From Oscillospiraceae bacterium (GTDB lineage: Bacteria; Bacillota; Clostridia; Oscillospirales; Oscillospiraceae), in the NCBI GenBank assembly GCA_902802045.1, contig CADCKQ010000005.1, positions 62,001-126,000 of the forward strand: a DNA stretch of 64,000 nt, read 5' to 3'. The position numbers were made by a program, and so were the translations under genes. The notes beneath the pieces were generated by a model. It was not told the DNA's origin, did not search any database, and saw only the letters and a program-made list of their open reading frames with translations. Shown piece after piece: positions 16,093-26,243 of this stretch; the stretch's first letter is position 1; the number at the start of each line of letters is the position of its first letter.

Positions 16093-16626
16093 ATGGCTTA
16101 CAATAACGACAGAAGAGATCGCCGCGCACCTCGTGAAGAGCCGGCAGCTCCCGAGTTCATTGAGAAAGTGGTATCCCTCAACCGTGTCAGCAAGACAGTC
16201 AAAGGCGGACGCATAGCCAAGTTTGCCGCTCTCTGCGTAGTCGGAGACGGAAAAGGCCGTGTAGGATTCGGAACAGGCAAAGCCAACGAAGTTTCCGAAG
16301 CTATCCGCAAGGGCCTTGAGGACGCAAAGAAAAACATAATCAACGTCACACTTCAGGGAACATCCATTCCCCACGAGGTTGTAGGCGAGTTCGGCGCAGG
16401 ACGCGTTCTGCTCAAGCCGGCTCCCGAAGGCACAGGCGTTATCGCCGGCGGTGCTGTCCGTGCAGTTGTTGAAGCTGCGGGCATCAAAGATATCCGTACA
16501 AAATGCCTCCGTACCAATAACCCCGCAAACGTTGTGGCAGCTACCATGGAAGGCCTCAAATCTCTGAGAGACGCGGCTCAGGTCGCAGCTGTCAGGGACA
16601 AGACCCCTGAGGAAATTCAGGGCTAA
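16093..16626 (+). CDS. rpsE: 30S ribosomal protein S5
   Basis: A 177-residue S5, normal length, important for decoding accuracy and the mRNA channel. The first 20 residues are Arg/Asn/Asp-rich ([14 protein letters not shown]), a small echo of the S3 tail. The [19 protein letters not shown] and [19 protein letters not shown] segments are diagnostic. The RBS is GAGGAAGGGGG. Confidence 0.98.
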   Translation: MAYNNDRRDRRAPREEPAAPEFIEKVVSLNRVSKTVKGGRIAKFAALCVVGDGKGRVGFGTGKANEVSEAIRKGLEDAKKNIINVTLQGTSIPHEVVGEFGAGRVLLKPAPEGTGVIAGGAVRAVVEAAGIKDIRTKCLRTNNPANVVAATMEGLKSLRDAAQVAAVRDKTPEEIQG

Positions 16627-16639
16627 GGAGGAGTTTCAG

Positions 16640-16822
16640 ATGGCTAAGAATTTAAGAATAAAGCTCGTAAAGAGCCTGAACGGCAGACTTGACAAGCACA
16701 TTGCAACTGCCAACTCGCTCGGACTGCACAAGATCGGCAACGAGACTGTCCAGCCCGACAACCCCCAGACCCGCGGCAAGATAGCCAAGATAGGCTATCT
16801 GCTCCAGGTAACAGAAGAATAA
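16640..16822 (+). CDS. rpmD: 50S ribosomal protein L30
   Basis: A 60-residue L30, normal length. [25 protein letters not shown] and the [16 protein letters not shown] end are diagnostic. The RBS is AAGGAGGAG; it is 13 bp after rpsE and 13 bp before rplO. Confidence 0.97.
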   Translation: MAKNLRIKLVKSLNGRLDKHIATANSLGLHKIGNETVQPDNPQTRGKIAKIGYLLQVTEE

Positions 16823-16835
16823 GGAGGAGACAGAG

Positions 16836-17276
16836 ATGCAGATTCAAGATCTTTCTCCCATACCCGGCTCAACTCATGTTGACAAACGCAAGGGCAGAGG
16901 TCATGCGACCGGCAACGGCAAGACCGCAGGGCGTGGCCACAAAGGTCAGAAAGCCCGCAGCGGCGGCGGAGTCCGTATAGGATTCGAAGGCGGCCAGATG
17001 CCTCTTGCACGCCGTATCCCCAAGAGAGGATTCAACAACATTTTTGCCAAACCGCTGGAGACAGTCAATCTTTCAGCACTCGACAAATTTGAAGACGGTG
17101 CGGTCATTGATGCTGAGGCACTTCTCGGCGCCGGAATCATCTCAAAGTGCAAATATGGCGTAAAAATACTCGGAAACGGCGAGATAACCAAGAAATTTGA
17201 TGTAAAGGCAGCTGCTTTCTCCGAAACCGCGAAACAGAAGATCGAGGCGGCCGGCGGAAAGGCAGAGGTGGTCTAA
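16836..17276 (+). CDS. rplO: 50S ribosomal protein L15
   Basis: A 146-residue L15, normal length. The Gly/Arg/Lys-rich N-terminus ([21 protein letters not shown]) threads into 23S rRNA, and [18 protein letters not shown] is diagnostic. Its TAA stop is directly followed by the GTG start of secY, so translation of the two is coupled. Confidence 0.98.
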   Translation: MQIQDLSPIPGSTHVDKRKGRGHATGNGKTAGRGHKGQKARSGGGVRIGFEGGQMPLARRIPKRGFNNIFAKPLETVNLSALDKFEDGAVIDAEALLGAGIISKCKYGVKILGNGEITKKFDVKAAAFSETAKQKIEAAGGKAEVV

Positions 17277-18551
17277 GTGATTCAGACGTTACGTAACGCT
17301 TGGAAGATTGAAGAGATCCGCAGAAAGATCCTTTTCACGCTTTTGATCATACTGCTCTACCGTCTCGGTAACGCAGTCCCTGTCCCTTACGTAAATGTAG
17401 ACCTTCTGCGCAACTATTTCACAAGCGTTCAGAGCACCGTCCTGGGACTTATGAACGTTATGTCCGGCGGAGCTTTCAGCAACGCAACGATATTTGCTCT
17501 CTCGATCCAGCCATACATCAACGCATCCATTATCATACAGCTCCTGTGCATCGCGATCCCCGCACTCGAGCGTATGAGCAAGGATGAAGGTGAAGAGGGA
17601 AAGAAAAAGATAGCTTCCATCACTCGTTACTCCACGGTCGCCATCGGCCTTCTTCAGGGCTTCGGCTACTACATGCTCCTCAAGAACAACGGTCTTCTTG
17701 TTCCGGGTGCAGCAAACAGCGTGTGGGCAGGCATCGTAATAGTCCTGACATTCACCTCGGGCTCGGCCCTTATCATGTGGCTCGGCGAACAGATCACAGA
17801 GTTCGGCATAGGCAACGGCATTTCGATGATACTCTTCGCGAGCATTATCTCCCGTCTGCCGACCAGCATCATCAGAACGGTCTCCAATATCATCAGCGGA
17901 GATCTGAAATGGTGGGCCGGAGTCCTGATGTTCCTCGGAGCGATAGCGCTTGTCGTGCTTATCGTATTTGTGAGCGATGCTGAGAGACGTATTCCCGTCC
18001 AGTACTCCAAGAGAGTTGTCGGACGCAAGATGTACGGCGGCCAGAGCACTCACCTCCCGATGAAGGTCAACATGTCGGGCGTTATGCCCATAATCTTCGC
18101 GCAGTCTATCGCGGCACTGCCTGCAACGATAGCTGCACTTTCGGGAAAGAGCCTCAAATGGTTCGAAACCGATTCGATCTTTTACGCGATCGTCTACTTC
18201 CTGCTGATACTCTTCTTCGCTTATTTCTACTCGACCATTCAGTTCAATCCGGTAGAAGTAGCCAACAACCTGAAGAAGAACGGCGGATATATCCCGGGAT
18301 TCAGACCCGGCAAACCGACCAGCGAGTTCATCTCAAAGGTATTGAACAAGATAACGCTCTTCGGTGCGATCTATCTCGGCATTCTGGCCACAGTTCCTAT
18401 CCTCATCTCCCACTTCAGCAATGCTGACGCTCTCACGGGCCTCTCACTCGGCGGAACTTCGATAATAATCGTTGTCGGTGTCGCGCTTGAGACTGTAAGG
18501 GCTCTCGAGGCAGAGATGATGATGCGCAACTACAAAGGATTCCTTGACTGA
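17277..18551 (+). CDS. secY: Protein translocase subunit SecY
   Basis: A 424-residue SecY, normal length, the channel of the Sec translocase in the cytoplasmic membrane. Ten hydrophobic segments can be seen, with the plug region after the first (MNVMSGGAFSNATIFALSIQPYINASIIIQLL) and the RRIPVQYSKR loop that contacts ribosome and SecA. The start is GTG immediately after the rplO stop, with GAGGTGG in the end of rplO as RBS. It is in its usual place between rplO and adk. Confidence 0.98.
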   Translation: MIQTLRNAWKIEEIRRKILFTLLIILLYRLGNAVPVPYVNVDLLRNYFTSVQSTVLGLMNVMSGGAFSNATIFALSIQPYINASIIIQLLCIAIPALERMSKDEGEEGKKKIASITRYSTVAIGLLQGFGYYMLLKNNGLLVPGAANSVWAGIVIVLTFTSGSALIMWLGEQITEFGIGNGISMILFASIISRLPTSIIRTVSNIISGDLKWWAGVLMFLGAIALVVLIVFVSDAERRIPVQYSKRVVGRKMYGGQSTHLPMKVNMSGVMPIIFAQSIAALPATIAALSGKSLKWFETDSIFYAIVYFLLILFFAYFYSTIQFNPVEVANNLKKNGGYIPGFRPGKPTSEFISKVLNKITLFGAIYLGILATVPILISHFSNADALTGLSLGGTSIIIVVGVALETVRALEAEMMMRNYKGFLD

Positions 18552-18563
18552 TCGGAGACAAGT

Positions 18564-19196
18564 ATGAAGCTGATACTTTTAGGTGCTCCCGGAGCGGGCA
18601 AAGGTACCCAGGCTGAGATACTGAGCAGAGAGCTGAATATCCCCACGATATCGACAGGCAATATACTGAGAGCAGCAATGAAAAACGGTACTCCTGTCGG
18701 GCTCAAGGCGAAAGCATTTGTAGAAGCCGGCCAGCTGGTTCCGGATGATGTGATCATAGGGATCGTTGAGGAGAGGCTCGCGCAGGACGATTGCATTAAC
18801 GGCTATATCCTGGACGGAGTTCCCAGAACGATTCCGCAGGCGGAGGCTCTCGAGGAGAGAGGCATAGCGGTAGATTGTGCGCTCTCGATAGAGATATCCG
18901 ACGACGAGATCGTAAAGCGCATGTCAGGCAGAAGGACCTGCAAAGAGTGCAGCCAGACTTTCCACATCATATCTAATCCCCCGAAAAAGGAAGGGATATG
19001 TGATTTCTGCGGAGGCGAGCTCACGATCAGAAAAGACGATGCTCCCGAGACAGTCAAAGCGAGACTTGCTGTATATCATGCAGAGACAGAGCCTTTAAAA
19101 GCCTTTTATGAAGCACGCGGAAAGCTGAAAACAGTCAGCAACATGCCCACCATAGAAGAGACTACAGATGAGATCAGAAAGTGCCTGGGTATCTGA
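18564..19196 (+). CDS. adk: Adenylate kinase
   Basis: A 210-residue adenylate kinase of the long-LID type; it interconverts ATP + AMP and 2 ADP. The P-loop is GAPGAGKGT (7-15). Four Cys in the LID (C126, C129, C146, C149) form the structural zinc site common in Gram-positive enzymes. DGVPRT (84-89) is the usual DGFPRT with Val for Phe. It starts 12 bp after secY. Confidence 0.98.
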   Translation: MKLILLGAPGAGKGTQAEILSRELNIPTISTGNILRAAMKNGTPVGLKAKAFVEAGQLVPDDVIIGIVEERLAQDDCINGYILDGVPRTIPQAEALEERGIAVDCALSIEISDDEIVKRMSGRRTCKECSQTFHIISNPPKKEGICDFCGGELTIRKDDAPETVKARLAVYHAETEPLKAFYEARGKLKTVSNMPTIEETTDEIRKCLGI

Positions 19197-19198
19197 CA

Positions 19199-19987
19199 AT
19201 GGCTGAAGGCATAATTGTTAAATCCGAGCACGAGATCGAGCTTATGAGGCAGGCCGGCAAAATAACTGCAGGCGCCAGAACGGTCGCCAGAGAGGCAATA
19301 AAAGCCGGCCTCACCACAAAGCAGATCGACAAAGAAGTGCATGATTTCATCACGAAAAACAACGCGTACCCGACATTCTTAAATTACGGAGGATTTCCGG
19401 GCAGCGCATGTATTTCGGTAAATGAAGAGATCATACACGGAATCCCCGGCAAAAGAGTCATTCACGACGGCGACATCGTTTCGGTAGATGTCGGAGCCAC
19501 ATTCAAAGGCTTTGTGGGAGATTGCGCGGGAACATATCCCTGCGGAGAGATCAGTGAAGACGCAGCCAGGCTCATAGAGGTCACGAGACAATGCTTTTTC
19601 GAAGCGCTCAAAGTCGCAAAGGAAGGCAACCGTATCTCGGATATAGGCAGAGCCGTTCAGACATATGCCGAATCCTTCGGATACGGAGTGATCAGAGATT
19701 ACGTCGGACACGGCGTAGGGCACAATCTTCACGAGGCCCCTGAGGTCCCGAATTATGTACCGACTAAACTCGAACGTATGAGAAATCATATGCCCGACCC
19801 GAGACTGGTCAGAGGAATGACGATAGCAATAGAACCGATGATCGCTATGGGAACATATGAGGTCAGGGTTCTGGAGAACGATTGGACAGTAGTAACTGCA
19901 GACGGAAGACTTTCGGCACACTATGAGAATTCCATCCTAATCACGGACGGAGAGCCGGAAATACTTACGATGGCAGAGGATATCTGA
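19199..19987 (+). CDS. map: Type I methionyl aminopeptidase
   Basis: A 262-residue methionine aminopeptidase, which trims the initiator Met. Metal-site residues appear in VDVGATFKGFVGDCAGT, GHGVGHNLHEAPEVPNY and IEPM. I chose the ATG 2 bp after the adk stop; an in-frame GTG at 19181 lies in adk and has no better site. There is no classical RBS, so coupling to adk is likely. Unlike many Clostridia, no KOW-type L14e-like gene separates it from infA. Confidence 0.96.
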   Translation: MAEGIIVKSEHEIELMRQAGKITAGARTVAREAIKAGLTTKQIDKEVHDFITKNNAYPTFLNYGGFPGSACISVNEEIIHGIPGKRVIHDGDIVSVDVGATFKGFVGDCAGTYPCGEISEDAARLIEVTRQCFFEALKVAKEGNRISDIGRAVQTYAESFGYGVIRDYVGHGVGHNLHEAPEVPNYVPTKLERMRNHMPDPRLVRGMTIAIEPMIAMGTYEVRVLENDWTVVTADGRLSAHYENSILITDGEPEILTMAEDI

Positions 19988-20028
19988 CAGATCACAAGAT
20001 CTGAAGCCGACTTTGGAGGAAATTTACT

Positions 20029-20247
20029 TTGGCGAAAGACGACGTAATCGAACTCGAGGGCACGGTGGTTGAATCCCTGCCCAACACAATGTTCCAGGTG
20101 GATATAGGCAACGGCCATATTATCCTGGCTCATATATCCGGCAAACTCCGGATGAACTATATAAGAATCTTACCCGGCGATAAAGTCACGGTACAGATGT
20201 CACCCTATGACGTCACCCGCGGCAGGATCACCTGGAGAAGCAAGTAA
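20029..20247 (+). CDS. infA: Translation initiation factor IF-1
   Basis: A 72-residue IF-1, exact family length, an OB fold that binds the A site during initiation. It uses a TTG start, with GGAGG 10 nt upstream. [20 protein letters not shown] and [18 protein letters not shown] are diagnostic. Confidence 0.98.
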   Translation: MAKDDVIELEGTVVESLPNTMFQVDIGNGHIILAHISGKLRMNYIRILPGDKVTVQMSPYDVTRGRITWRSK

Positions 20248-20264
20248 AACAGGAGGCACTAAGA

Positions 20265-20378
20265 ATGAAAGTCAGACCTTCCGTGAAGCCCATGTGCGAG
20301 AAATGCAAGATTATCAAGCGCAAGGGCAAAGTCATGGTTATTTGCGAGAACCCCAAACACAAGCAGCGCCAGGGCTGA
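20265..20378 (+). CDS. rpmJ: 50S ribosomal protein L36
   Basis: A 37-residue L36, exact family length, too short for usual ORF cut-offs. [20 protein letters not shown] is the diagnostic start; C11, C14 and C27 with H32 form the zinc site, so it is the zinc-bound form. The RBS is AGGAGG, 18 bp after infA. Confidence 0.97.
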   Translation: MKVRPSVKPMCEKCKIIKRKGKVMVICENPKHKQRQG

Positions 20379-20463
20379 GTTTAGATCCCAGCACTGACAT
20401 CGTCTCCCTCCGGCGGGATTAAGACGTAAAAAGAAAAATATTAATATTTGAAAGGAAATCATT
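20379..20463 (+). other. Structured leader before rpsM
   Basis: An 85-nt gap containing a hairpin: CGTCT (20401-20405) with AGACG (20422-20426), inner CCC/GGG (20406-20408 with 20415-20417). GATCCC upstream can compete by pairing with GGGATT. The site matches where E. coli has its alpha-operon leader bound by S4, but no homology to that pseudoknot is shown. Confidence 0.35.
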
Positions 20464-20832
20464 ATGGCACGTATAGCCGGTGTTGACCTGCCCAAAGACA
20501 AGAGAATTGAAATCGGTCTTACCTATGTTTACGGTATCGGCAGAACCAGCGCGAAAAAGATCCTTGAGAAGACGGGAATCAATCCCGACACAAGAGTCAA
20601 AGACCTCACAGAAGAGGAAGAAGCAAAGCTCCGTGAGTGCATAGACCACGGATACATCGTTGAAGGCGATCTCCGCCGTCAGACTGCACTTGATATCAAG
20701 CGCCTGACAGAGATAGGCTGCTACCGCGGACAGCGCCACAGAAGAGGCCTCCCCGTCAGAGGTCAGAGAAGTAAGACCAACGCACGTACCCGCAAGGGTC
20801 CGAAACGCACAATAGCAAATAAAAAGAAGTAA
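20464..20832 (+). CDS. rpsM: 30S ribosomal protein S13
   Basis: A 122-residue S13, normal length, in the 30S head contacting the P-site t[22 protein letters not shown] at the start and [21 protein letters not shown] residues near the end are diagnostic. The RBS is AAAGGAA. Confidence 0.98.
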   Translation: MARIAGVDLPKDKRIEIGLTYVYGIGRTSAKKILEKTGINPDTRVKDLTEEEEAKLRECIDHGYIVEGDLRRQTALDIKRLTEIGCYRGQRHRRGLPVRGQRSKTNARTRKGPKRTIANKKK

Positions 20833-20848
20833 AGGGGGGATATGAATA

Positions 20849-21253
20849 ATGGCAACAGCTGCATCATCTAAGAAAAAAGTCAGAACGCGCAGAAGAGAGC
20901 GCAAGAACATTGAAAAGGGCCAGGTTCATATCAGCTCTTCCTTCAACAACACGATGGTTACCATCACAGATACTCAGGGCAACGCGATATCCTGGGCATC
21001 AGCCGGCGGAATGGGATTCCGCGGCAGCAAGAAGTCCACTCCTTTTGCCGCACAGACTGCGTCCGAGACAGCTGCAAGAGCTGCTATGGAACACGGACTG
21101 AAATCTGTTGAAGTTTATGTAAAGGGCCCCGGTTCGGGAAGAGAAGCTGCAATACGCGCTCTCCAGACTGCAGGTCTCGAAGTCACGATGATCAAGGACG
21201 TTACACCTATAGCCCACAACGGCTGCCGTCCTCCGAAACGTCGTCGTGTATAA
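20849..21253 (+). CDS. rpsK: 30S ribosomal protein S11
   Basis: A 134-residue S11, normal length, on the platform near the E site. [25 protein letters not shown] and [15 protein letters not shown] residues are diagnostic. The RBS is GGGGGG, slightly further than usual (10 nt). Confidence 0.98.
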   Translation: MATAASSKKKVRTRRRERKNIEKGQVHISSSFNNTMVTITDTQGNAISWASAGGMGFRGSKKSTPFAAQTASETAARAAMEHGLKSVEVYVKGPGSGREAAIRALQTAGLEVTMIKDVTPIAHNGCRPPKRRRV

Positions 21254-21271
21254 CATAAGGAGGTAAAGGAT

Positions 21272-21898
21272 ATGGCAAGATATACAGACGCAGTTTGCCG
21301 TCAGTGCCGCAGAGAGGGCCAGAAGCTTTTCCTTAAGGGCGATCGCTGCTACACAGACAAATGCGCAATGAATAAGAGAGCTTTTGCTCCCGGACAGCAC
21401 GGACAGGGCCGCACAAAGACTTCCGATTACGGCCAGCAGCTCCGTGAAAAACAGAAAGCAAAGAGATTCTACGGAGTCCTTGAGAGCCAGTTCCGCGGCT
21501 ATTTTGAGCAGGCGGAGCGCCGCCCCGGACAGACCGGCGAAAACCTCCTCTCGATCCTCGAGAGCCGTCTTGACAACGTAGTATACCGCCTCGGATTTGC
21601 CATGAGCCGTGCGGAAGCACGCCAGATGGTCAGCCACGGCCACTTCACCGTCAACGGACGCAAGGTCAACATTCCCAGCTACCAGGTAAAGCCCGGAATG
21701 ATAGTAGCTCTTAAAGAGAGCAGCCGCAGCTTGGAAAAGTTCAAAGCCAATGTAGAAGCAAATTCTTTCCGTCCCGTTCCGAAATGGCTTGAGTACGACG
21801 CAAACAACATGATGGCTAAAGTCACTGCAGTTCCTGCAAGAGACGACATCGATCTCCCGATCGAGGAGCACCTCATAGTCGAGTTGTATTCCAAGTAA
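21272..21898 (+). CDS. rpsD: 30S ribosomal protein S4, zinc form
   Basis: A 208-residue S4, normal length, an assembly initiator for the 30S subunit. C9-x2-C12 and C26-x4-C31 form the zinc site of the C+ type. The S4 RNA-binding domain is at [25 protein letters not shown] residues near 93. The RBS is AAGGAGG. In this position, between rpsK and rpoA, it matches the alpha operon of Clostridia. Confidence 0.98.
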   Translation: MARYTDAVCRQCRREGQKLFLKGDRCYTDKCAMNKRAFAPGQHGQGRTKTSDYGQQLREKQKAKRFYGVLESQFRGYFEQAERRPGQTGENLLSILESRLDNVVYRLGFAMSRAEARQMVSHGHFTVNGRKVNIPSYQVKPGMIVALKESSRSLEKFKANVEANSFRPVPKWLEYDANNMMAKVTAVPARDDIDLPIEEHLIVELYSK

Positions 21899-21911
21899 TC
21901 AAACCGCGTAA

Positions 21912-21941
21912 TGGGATCAGGAATTTGCAACTGATACCCCA
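21912..21941 (+). other. Hairpin between rpsD and rpoA
   Basis: TGGGATCAG pairs with CTGAT-A-CCCCA (one bulged A), loop 10 nt. No T-tract follows, so it looks like a processing or control element, not a terminator, in the 71-nt gap before rpoA. Confidence 0.4.
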
Positions 21942-21969
21942 AATTGAATAAGGAGGGTTATATAACTAC

Positions 21970-22920
21970 ATGATAGAATTCAAGAAGCCGCACATAGAAT
22001 GTATCGAAACCCCGTCAGACAGATCATACGGCAAATTCGTCGTAGAGCCTTTGGAGCGCGGCTATGGTACAACTCTAGGTAACTCTCTTCGCAGGGTCCT
22101 TCTTTCATCGCTTCCCGGGACTGCATGCACAAACGTCAGAATAGACGGAGTACAGCACGAGTTCTCCACGATCCCCGGAATAAAAGAAGATGTAACTGAG
22201 ATAATACTCAACGTAAAGAGCATTATTGCGAATCTCCACAGCGATGAACCCAAGACCGTATATATTGAAGCATCCGGTGAAGGTGTCGTCACAGCAGGTG
22301 ACATAAAGACTTTCTCAGAGGTAGAGATCCTCAATCCGGAACAGGTTATTGCAACGCTGGGTCCAGACGCGTCACTGCACATGGATCTCACATTCGAAAA
22401 GGGCAGAGGCTATGTTTCCGCAGAGAGAAACAAGAACGCCATGAATCCCATCGGGACCATCCCCGTTGATTCGATCTACACGCCTGTACTGAAAGTGAAC
22501 TACTTCGTTGAGAATACCCGTGTCGGAAACCAGACGGACTTTGACAAGCTTACGATCGAGGTCTGGACGGACAAGACGATGAGCGCACGTGACGCATTGT
22601 CGCTCGCAGCAAAAATACTCTGCGACCACTTCACGCTATTCACGGATCTTTCAGACATAGCAGGCTCAGGCACCACAGTCGTCGAGGCAGTCGAGCAGGA
22701 GCCGGACGCGATGCTCAAGATGACGATCGAAGAACTCGATCTGTCAGTCAGAAGCTTCAATTGCCTGAAACGTGCAAATATCAATACTGTTGAGGATCTG
22801 GTCAGCAAGACACAGGAAGAAATGATCAAGGTCCGTAACTTAGGCCGCAAATCCCTTGAAGAAGTCGAGCACAAGCTCGCAGTCATGGGGCTTTCATTGG
22901 CCAAAGAGGAACAAGCTTAA
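21970..22920 (+). CDS. rpoA: DNA-directed RNA polymerase subunit alpha
   Basis: A 316-residue alpha subunit, normal length. The N-terminal assembly domain ([26 protein letters not shown]) and the C-terminal domain that binds UP elements and activators ([29 protein letters not shown]) are both intact. The RBS AGGAGGG lies about 12 nt upstream, a bit far. Confidence 0.98.
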   Translation: MIEFKKPHIECIETPSDRSYGKFVVEPLERGYGTTLGNSLRRVLLSSLPGTACTNVRIDGVQHEFSTIPGIKEDVTEIILNVKSIIANLHSDEPKTVYIEASGEGVVTAGDIKTFSEVEILNPEQVIATLGPDASLHMDLTFEKGRGYVSAERNKNAMNPIGTIPVDSIYTPVLKVNYFVENTRVGNQTDFDKLTIEVWTDKTMSARDALSLAAKILCDHFTLFTDLSDIAGSGTTVVEAVEQEPDAMLKMTIEELDLSVRSFNCLKRANINTVEDLVSKTQEEMIKVRNLGRKSLEEVEHKLAVMGLSLAKEEQA

Positions 22921-22934
22921 GGAGGAAACGCAAA

Positions 22935-23276
22935 ATGCCCGGAACGAGAAAACTCGGAAAACCGACCGATCAGCGCAATGCTATGCTCCGCCAGCAGGTC
23001 ACAGATTTCCTTGACAACGGCCGTATGGAAACGACCCTTGCCCGCGCAAAGGAGATCGCGCCTCTCGCAGAGAAGATGATCACTCTCGGAAAGAAAAAGG
23101 GACTTCCCGCCTACCGTCAGGCTCTGGGATTCATAACCAGAGAAGATGTGGCAAAGAAGGTCTTCGGAGAGATCGCAACAAAGTATGCTGAGCGCAACGG
23201 CGGCTACACCAGGATCACAGCTACCGGAACACGCCGCGGAGACGCAGCAGAAACGGCAGTTATCGAGCTGGTCTGA
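22935..23276 (+). CDS. rplQ: 50S ribosomal protein L17
   Basis: A 113-residue L17, normal length, the last gene of the operon. [17 protein letters not shown] at the start is diagnostic, as is the GYTRI motif near the end. The RBS is AAGGAGG, and a strong terminator follows 13 bp after the stop. Confidence 0.98.
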   Translation: MPGTRKLGKPTDQRNAMLRQQVTDFLDNGRMETTLARAKEIAPLAEKMITLGKKKGLPAYRQALGFITREDVAKKVFGEIATKYAERNGGYTRITATGTRRGDAAETAVIELV

Positions 23277-23289
23277 ACGAAATAAATAA

Positions 23290-23321
23290 AGCACCCGGAA
23301 ATCAGATTCCGGGTGCTTTTA
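23290..23321 (+). terminator. Terminator of the ribosomal superoperon
   Basis: A perfect 11-bp stem AGCACCCGGAA / TTCCGGGTGCT with a 6-nt loop, followed by TTTATTAT. It closes the single transcription unit that starts at about 7490. Confidence 0.92.
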
Positions 23322-23356
23322 TTATGTCCTGAAAGCTCTCAATATGCTATTTGCGG

Positions 23357-23385
23357 TTTACAATGCATGGCTGAAATGATAAAAT
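23357..23385 (+). promoter_or_regulatory. Promoter of the dTDP-rhamnose genes
   Basis: TTTACA, 17 bp, TAAAAT, 35 bp before the rfbB start. Confidence 0.75.
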
Positions 23386-23420
23386 ACAATGATTAATTAT
23401 ATAAAACCGAGGAGTATCTT

Positions 23421-24440
23421 ATGACCATCATAGTGACCGGAGGAGCCGGGTTCATAGGCTCGAATTTCATCTTCTATATGCTGAAGAAACACCCGGACTA
23501 CAGGATAGTATGTCTCGACAAGCTGACCTATGCCGGCAATCTCTCAACACTCGCTCCCGTCATGAATGAACCGAACTTCCGCTTCGTCAAGATGGATATC
23601 TGCGACCGGCAGGCGGTGTACGGGCTCTTTGAAGAAGAGAAGCCTGATATAGTCGTCAACTTTGCTGCTGAGAGCCATGTGGACAGGTCTATAGAGTCTC
23701 CCGAAATATTCCTCCAGACCAATATACTCGGCACTGCCGTACTCATGGACGCCTGCAGGAAATACGGCATAACGAGATACCACCAGGTCTCGACAGATGA
23801 GGTCTACGGAGACCTTCCTCTCGACAGGCCGGACCTGTTCTTCACCGAGGAAACTCCGATCCACACATCTTCACCGTATTCAAGCTCCAAGGCCTCGGCA
23901 GATCTTCTGTGCCTGGCCTATCACCGCACATACGACCTCCCGGTATCCATATCCAGATGCTCAAACAATTACGGGCCCTATCATTTTCCTGAGAAGCTGA
24001 TACCTCTGATGATAGTGAACGCTCTTCACGACAAGCCGCTCCCCGTCTACGGACAGGGGCTCAACGTGCGCGACTGGCTCTATGTCGAAGACCACTGCAA
24101 AGCGATCGACCTGGTCATACACGACGGCAGGATCGGAGAGGTCTACAATATAGGCGGGCACAATGAAATGGCAAATATAGACATCGTAAAGCTCATCTGC
24201 AGAAAGCTCAACAAGCCCGAGAGCCTTATAACCTATGTGACTGACCGCAAGGGTCACGACATGAGATACGCGATAGACCCGACCAAGATACACAACGAGC
24301 TCGGCTGGCTTCCCGAGACAAAGTTCGCTGAAGGAATAGACCTGACGATAGACTGGTATTTGAGCCACGAGAGCTGGTGGGAGGAGATAATCTCCGGAGA
24401 TTATCAGAATTACTACCAGAGAATGTATGGCGGAAGGTGA
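23421..24440 (+). CDS. rfbB: dTDP-glucose 4,6-dehydratase
   Basis: A 339-residue extended SDR, normal length, that makes dTDP-4-keto-6-deoxyglucose. The NAD motif is GGAGFIG (7-13), STDEVYG (124-130) carries the catalytic D126 and E127, and Y153-x3-K157 is the YxxxK pair. It is the first gene of a complete rhamnose set in the order B-A-D-C, all on one strand and tightly packed. The start follows GAGGAG. Confidence 0.96.
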   Translation: MTIIVTGGAGFIGSNFIFYMLKKHPDYRIVCLDKLTYAGNLSTLAPVMNEPNFRFVKMDICDRQAVYGLFEEEKPDIVVNFAAESHVDRSIESPEIFLQTNILGTAVLMDACRKYGITRYHQVSTDEVYGDLPLDRPDLFFTEETPIHTSSPYSSSKASADLLCLAYHRTYDLPVSISRCSNNYGPYHFPEKLIPLMIVNALHDKPLPVYGQGLNVRDWLYVEDHCKAIDLVIHDGRIGEVYNIGGHNEMANIDIVKLICRKLNKPESLITYVTDRKGHDMRYAIDPTKIHNELGWLPETKFAEGIDLTIDWYLSHESWWEEIISGDYQNYYQRMYGGR

Positions 24441-24453
24441 GGAGAAACGGTAT

Positions 24454-25338
24454 ATGAAAGGCATAATTCTCGCGGGCGGAGCCGGAACAAGGCTCTATCC
24501 TCTGACGATGGTCACCTCAAAGCAGCTTCTTCCCATATACGACAAGCCGATGGTCTACTATCCTCTCTCCACGCTGATGCTGGCGGGGATAAGGGACATA
24601 CTCATAATCTCGACGCCGACGGATCTCCCGAATTTCGAGCGCCTGCTGGGCGACGGCTTGGCATTCGGACTTTCGCTTTCGTATAAAGTCCAGCCATCCC
24701 CGGACGGGCTCGCCCAGGCCTTTATTCTCGGCAGGGAATTCATAGGAGATGACGCCTGCGCGATGGTGCTCGGAGACAATATCTTCTACGGCAACGGCTT
24801 TTCAAAAGCGCTGAGGCAGGCAGCTGCCAACGCCGAAGAGAACAAGAGGGCGACAGTCTTCGGATACTATGTCAATGACCCGGAGCGTTTCGGAGTAGTC
24901 GAATTCGATGAAACAGGCAGGGCGGTCTCGATAGAGGAAAAGCCGAAAGAGCCTAAGAGCAACTACGCTGTCACTGGCCTCTATTTCTACCCCGCGGGAG
25001 TCAGCAATAAGGCGGACAATGTAAGGCCGTCGGCCAGAGGCGAGCTCGAGATAACGACGCTCAACGCGATGTATCTCGATGAAAGCCTTTTGGATGTCCA
25101 GCTTCTGGGCAGAGGCTTCGCGTGGCTCGACACGGGCACTATGGACAGCCTTCTGGACGCCTCGAATTTCGTCGAGATGATACAGAAACGCCAGAGCATA
25201 GTTATCTCAGCACCCGAGGAGATAGCCTACAGAAACGGCTGGATCACGAAAGTGCATCTCCTCGACTCAGCGGACAGATACGGCAAGTCGCCCTACGGAA
25301 AGCACCTGAGATCCGTTGCTGAAGGAAAGATATTCTGA
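24454..25338 (+). CDS. rfbA: Glucose-1-phosphate thymidylyltransferase
   Basis: A 294-residue sugar nucleotidyltransferase, normal length, making dTDP-glucose from dTTP and glucose-1-phosphate. The motif [13 protein letters not shown] is at residues 6-18, and the GDNIFYG and [18 protein letters not shown] segments are typical of RmlA. I chose the ATG 10-14 nt after GAGGAG; an in-frame ATG 27 bp upstream overlaps the rfbB end. RmlA enzymes are usually feedback-inhibited by dTDP-rhamnose. Confidence 0.96.
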   Translation: MKGIILAGGAGTRLYPLTMVTSKQLLPIYDKPMVYYPLSTLMLAGIRDILIISTPTDLPNFERLLGDGLAFGLSLSYKVQPSPDGLAQAFILGREFIGDDACAMVLGDNIFYGNGFSKALRQAAANAEENKRATVFGYYVNDPERFGVVEFDETGRAVSIEEKPKEPKSNYAVTGLYFYPAGVSNKADNVRPSARGELEITTLNAMYLDESLLDVQLLGRGFAWLDTGTMDSLLDASNFVEMIQKRQSIVISAPEEIAYRNGWITKVHLLDSADRYGKSPYGKHLRSVAEGKIF

Positions 25339-25341
25339 GAG

Positions 25342-26223
25342 ATGGCAAAGATGAAAGCATTTGTAACGGGATACTCCGGACAGCTCGGATACGATGTGGT
25401 AAGAGAGCTCGACAGGAGAGGATACGAGTCCGTCGGGGTATCTTCAAAACAGCTGGATATCTGCGACCGCGACGCGGTCCTGGATATGATAAAACAGATA
25501 AAGCCCGATGTAATATTCCACTGCGCGGGCTGGACTGCGGTGGACGCAGCAGAGGAGCCCGAAAACTCCGGAAAATGCATGGCGGTAAACGCAGGCGGAG
25601 CTGAGAACATGGCGATCGCAGCCAGAGAGTGCGGCTGCAAGATCATCTATATCTCGACTGACTATGTTTTCAACGGCCTCGGCATTGAGCCCTGGAAACC
25701 CGATTGCAAGGACTACGAGCCTCTGAGCGTATACGGCAGGTCGAAGCTCGAAGGCGAACTTGCGGTGGCCCGAAATACGGATAAATACTTTATAGTGCGC
25801 ATAGCCTGGGCCTTCGGGATAAACGGGAAGAATTTCGTAAAGACCATGCTCAATGTCGGGAAAACGCACAGCGAGGTCAGAGTCGTAAACGACCAGATCG
25901 GCACTCCGACATATACCAGAGATCTCGCCAGACTTCTCTGCGACATGGCGGAGACTGAAAAATACGGATACTACCACGCCACGAATGAGGGCGGTTTCAT
26001 CTCCTGGTACGATTTCACGAAGGAGATATACAAAGAAGCGGGCCTCAGCACAAAGGTCATCCCGGTCAGCACGGAGGAATACGGGATCTCGAAAGCGAGG
26101 AGACCTTTTAACAGCAGGCTTGACAAGAGCAAGCTTACGGAAAACGGATTTGTTCCTCTTCCGGACTGGCGCGACGCGCTGAGGAGATATCTGGAAGAAC
26201 TTGAGCGCGCAGATCAGAAATAA
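25342..26223 (+). CDS. rfbD: dTDP-4-dehydrorhamnose reductase
   Basis: A 293-residue reductive SDR, normal length, the last step to dTDP-L-rhamnose. The cofactor motif TGYSGQLGYDV is near residue 8, STDYVFNG near 111, and the YGRSKLEGE motif near 131 carries the YxxxK pair. It starts 3 bp after rfbA; a second ATG three codons in is possible. Confidence 0.95.
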   Translation: MAKMKAFVTGYSGQLGYDVVRELDRRGYESVGVSSKQLDICDRDAVLDMIKQIKPDVIFHCAGWTAVDAAEEPENSGKCMAVNAGGAENMAIAARECGCKIIYISTDYVFNGLGIEPWKPDCKDYEPLSVYGRSKLEGELAVARNTDKYFIVRIAWAFGINGKNFVKTMLNVGKTHSEVRVVNDQIGTPTYTRDLARLLCDMAETEKYGYYHATNEGGFISWYDFTKEIYKEAGLSTKVIPVSTEEYGISKARRPFNSRLDKSKLTENGFVPLPDWRDALRRYLEELERADQK

Positions 26224-26243
26224 ACAGGAGTTTGTTTTAAGAG

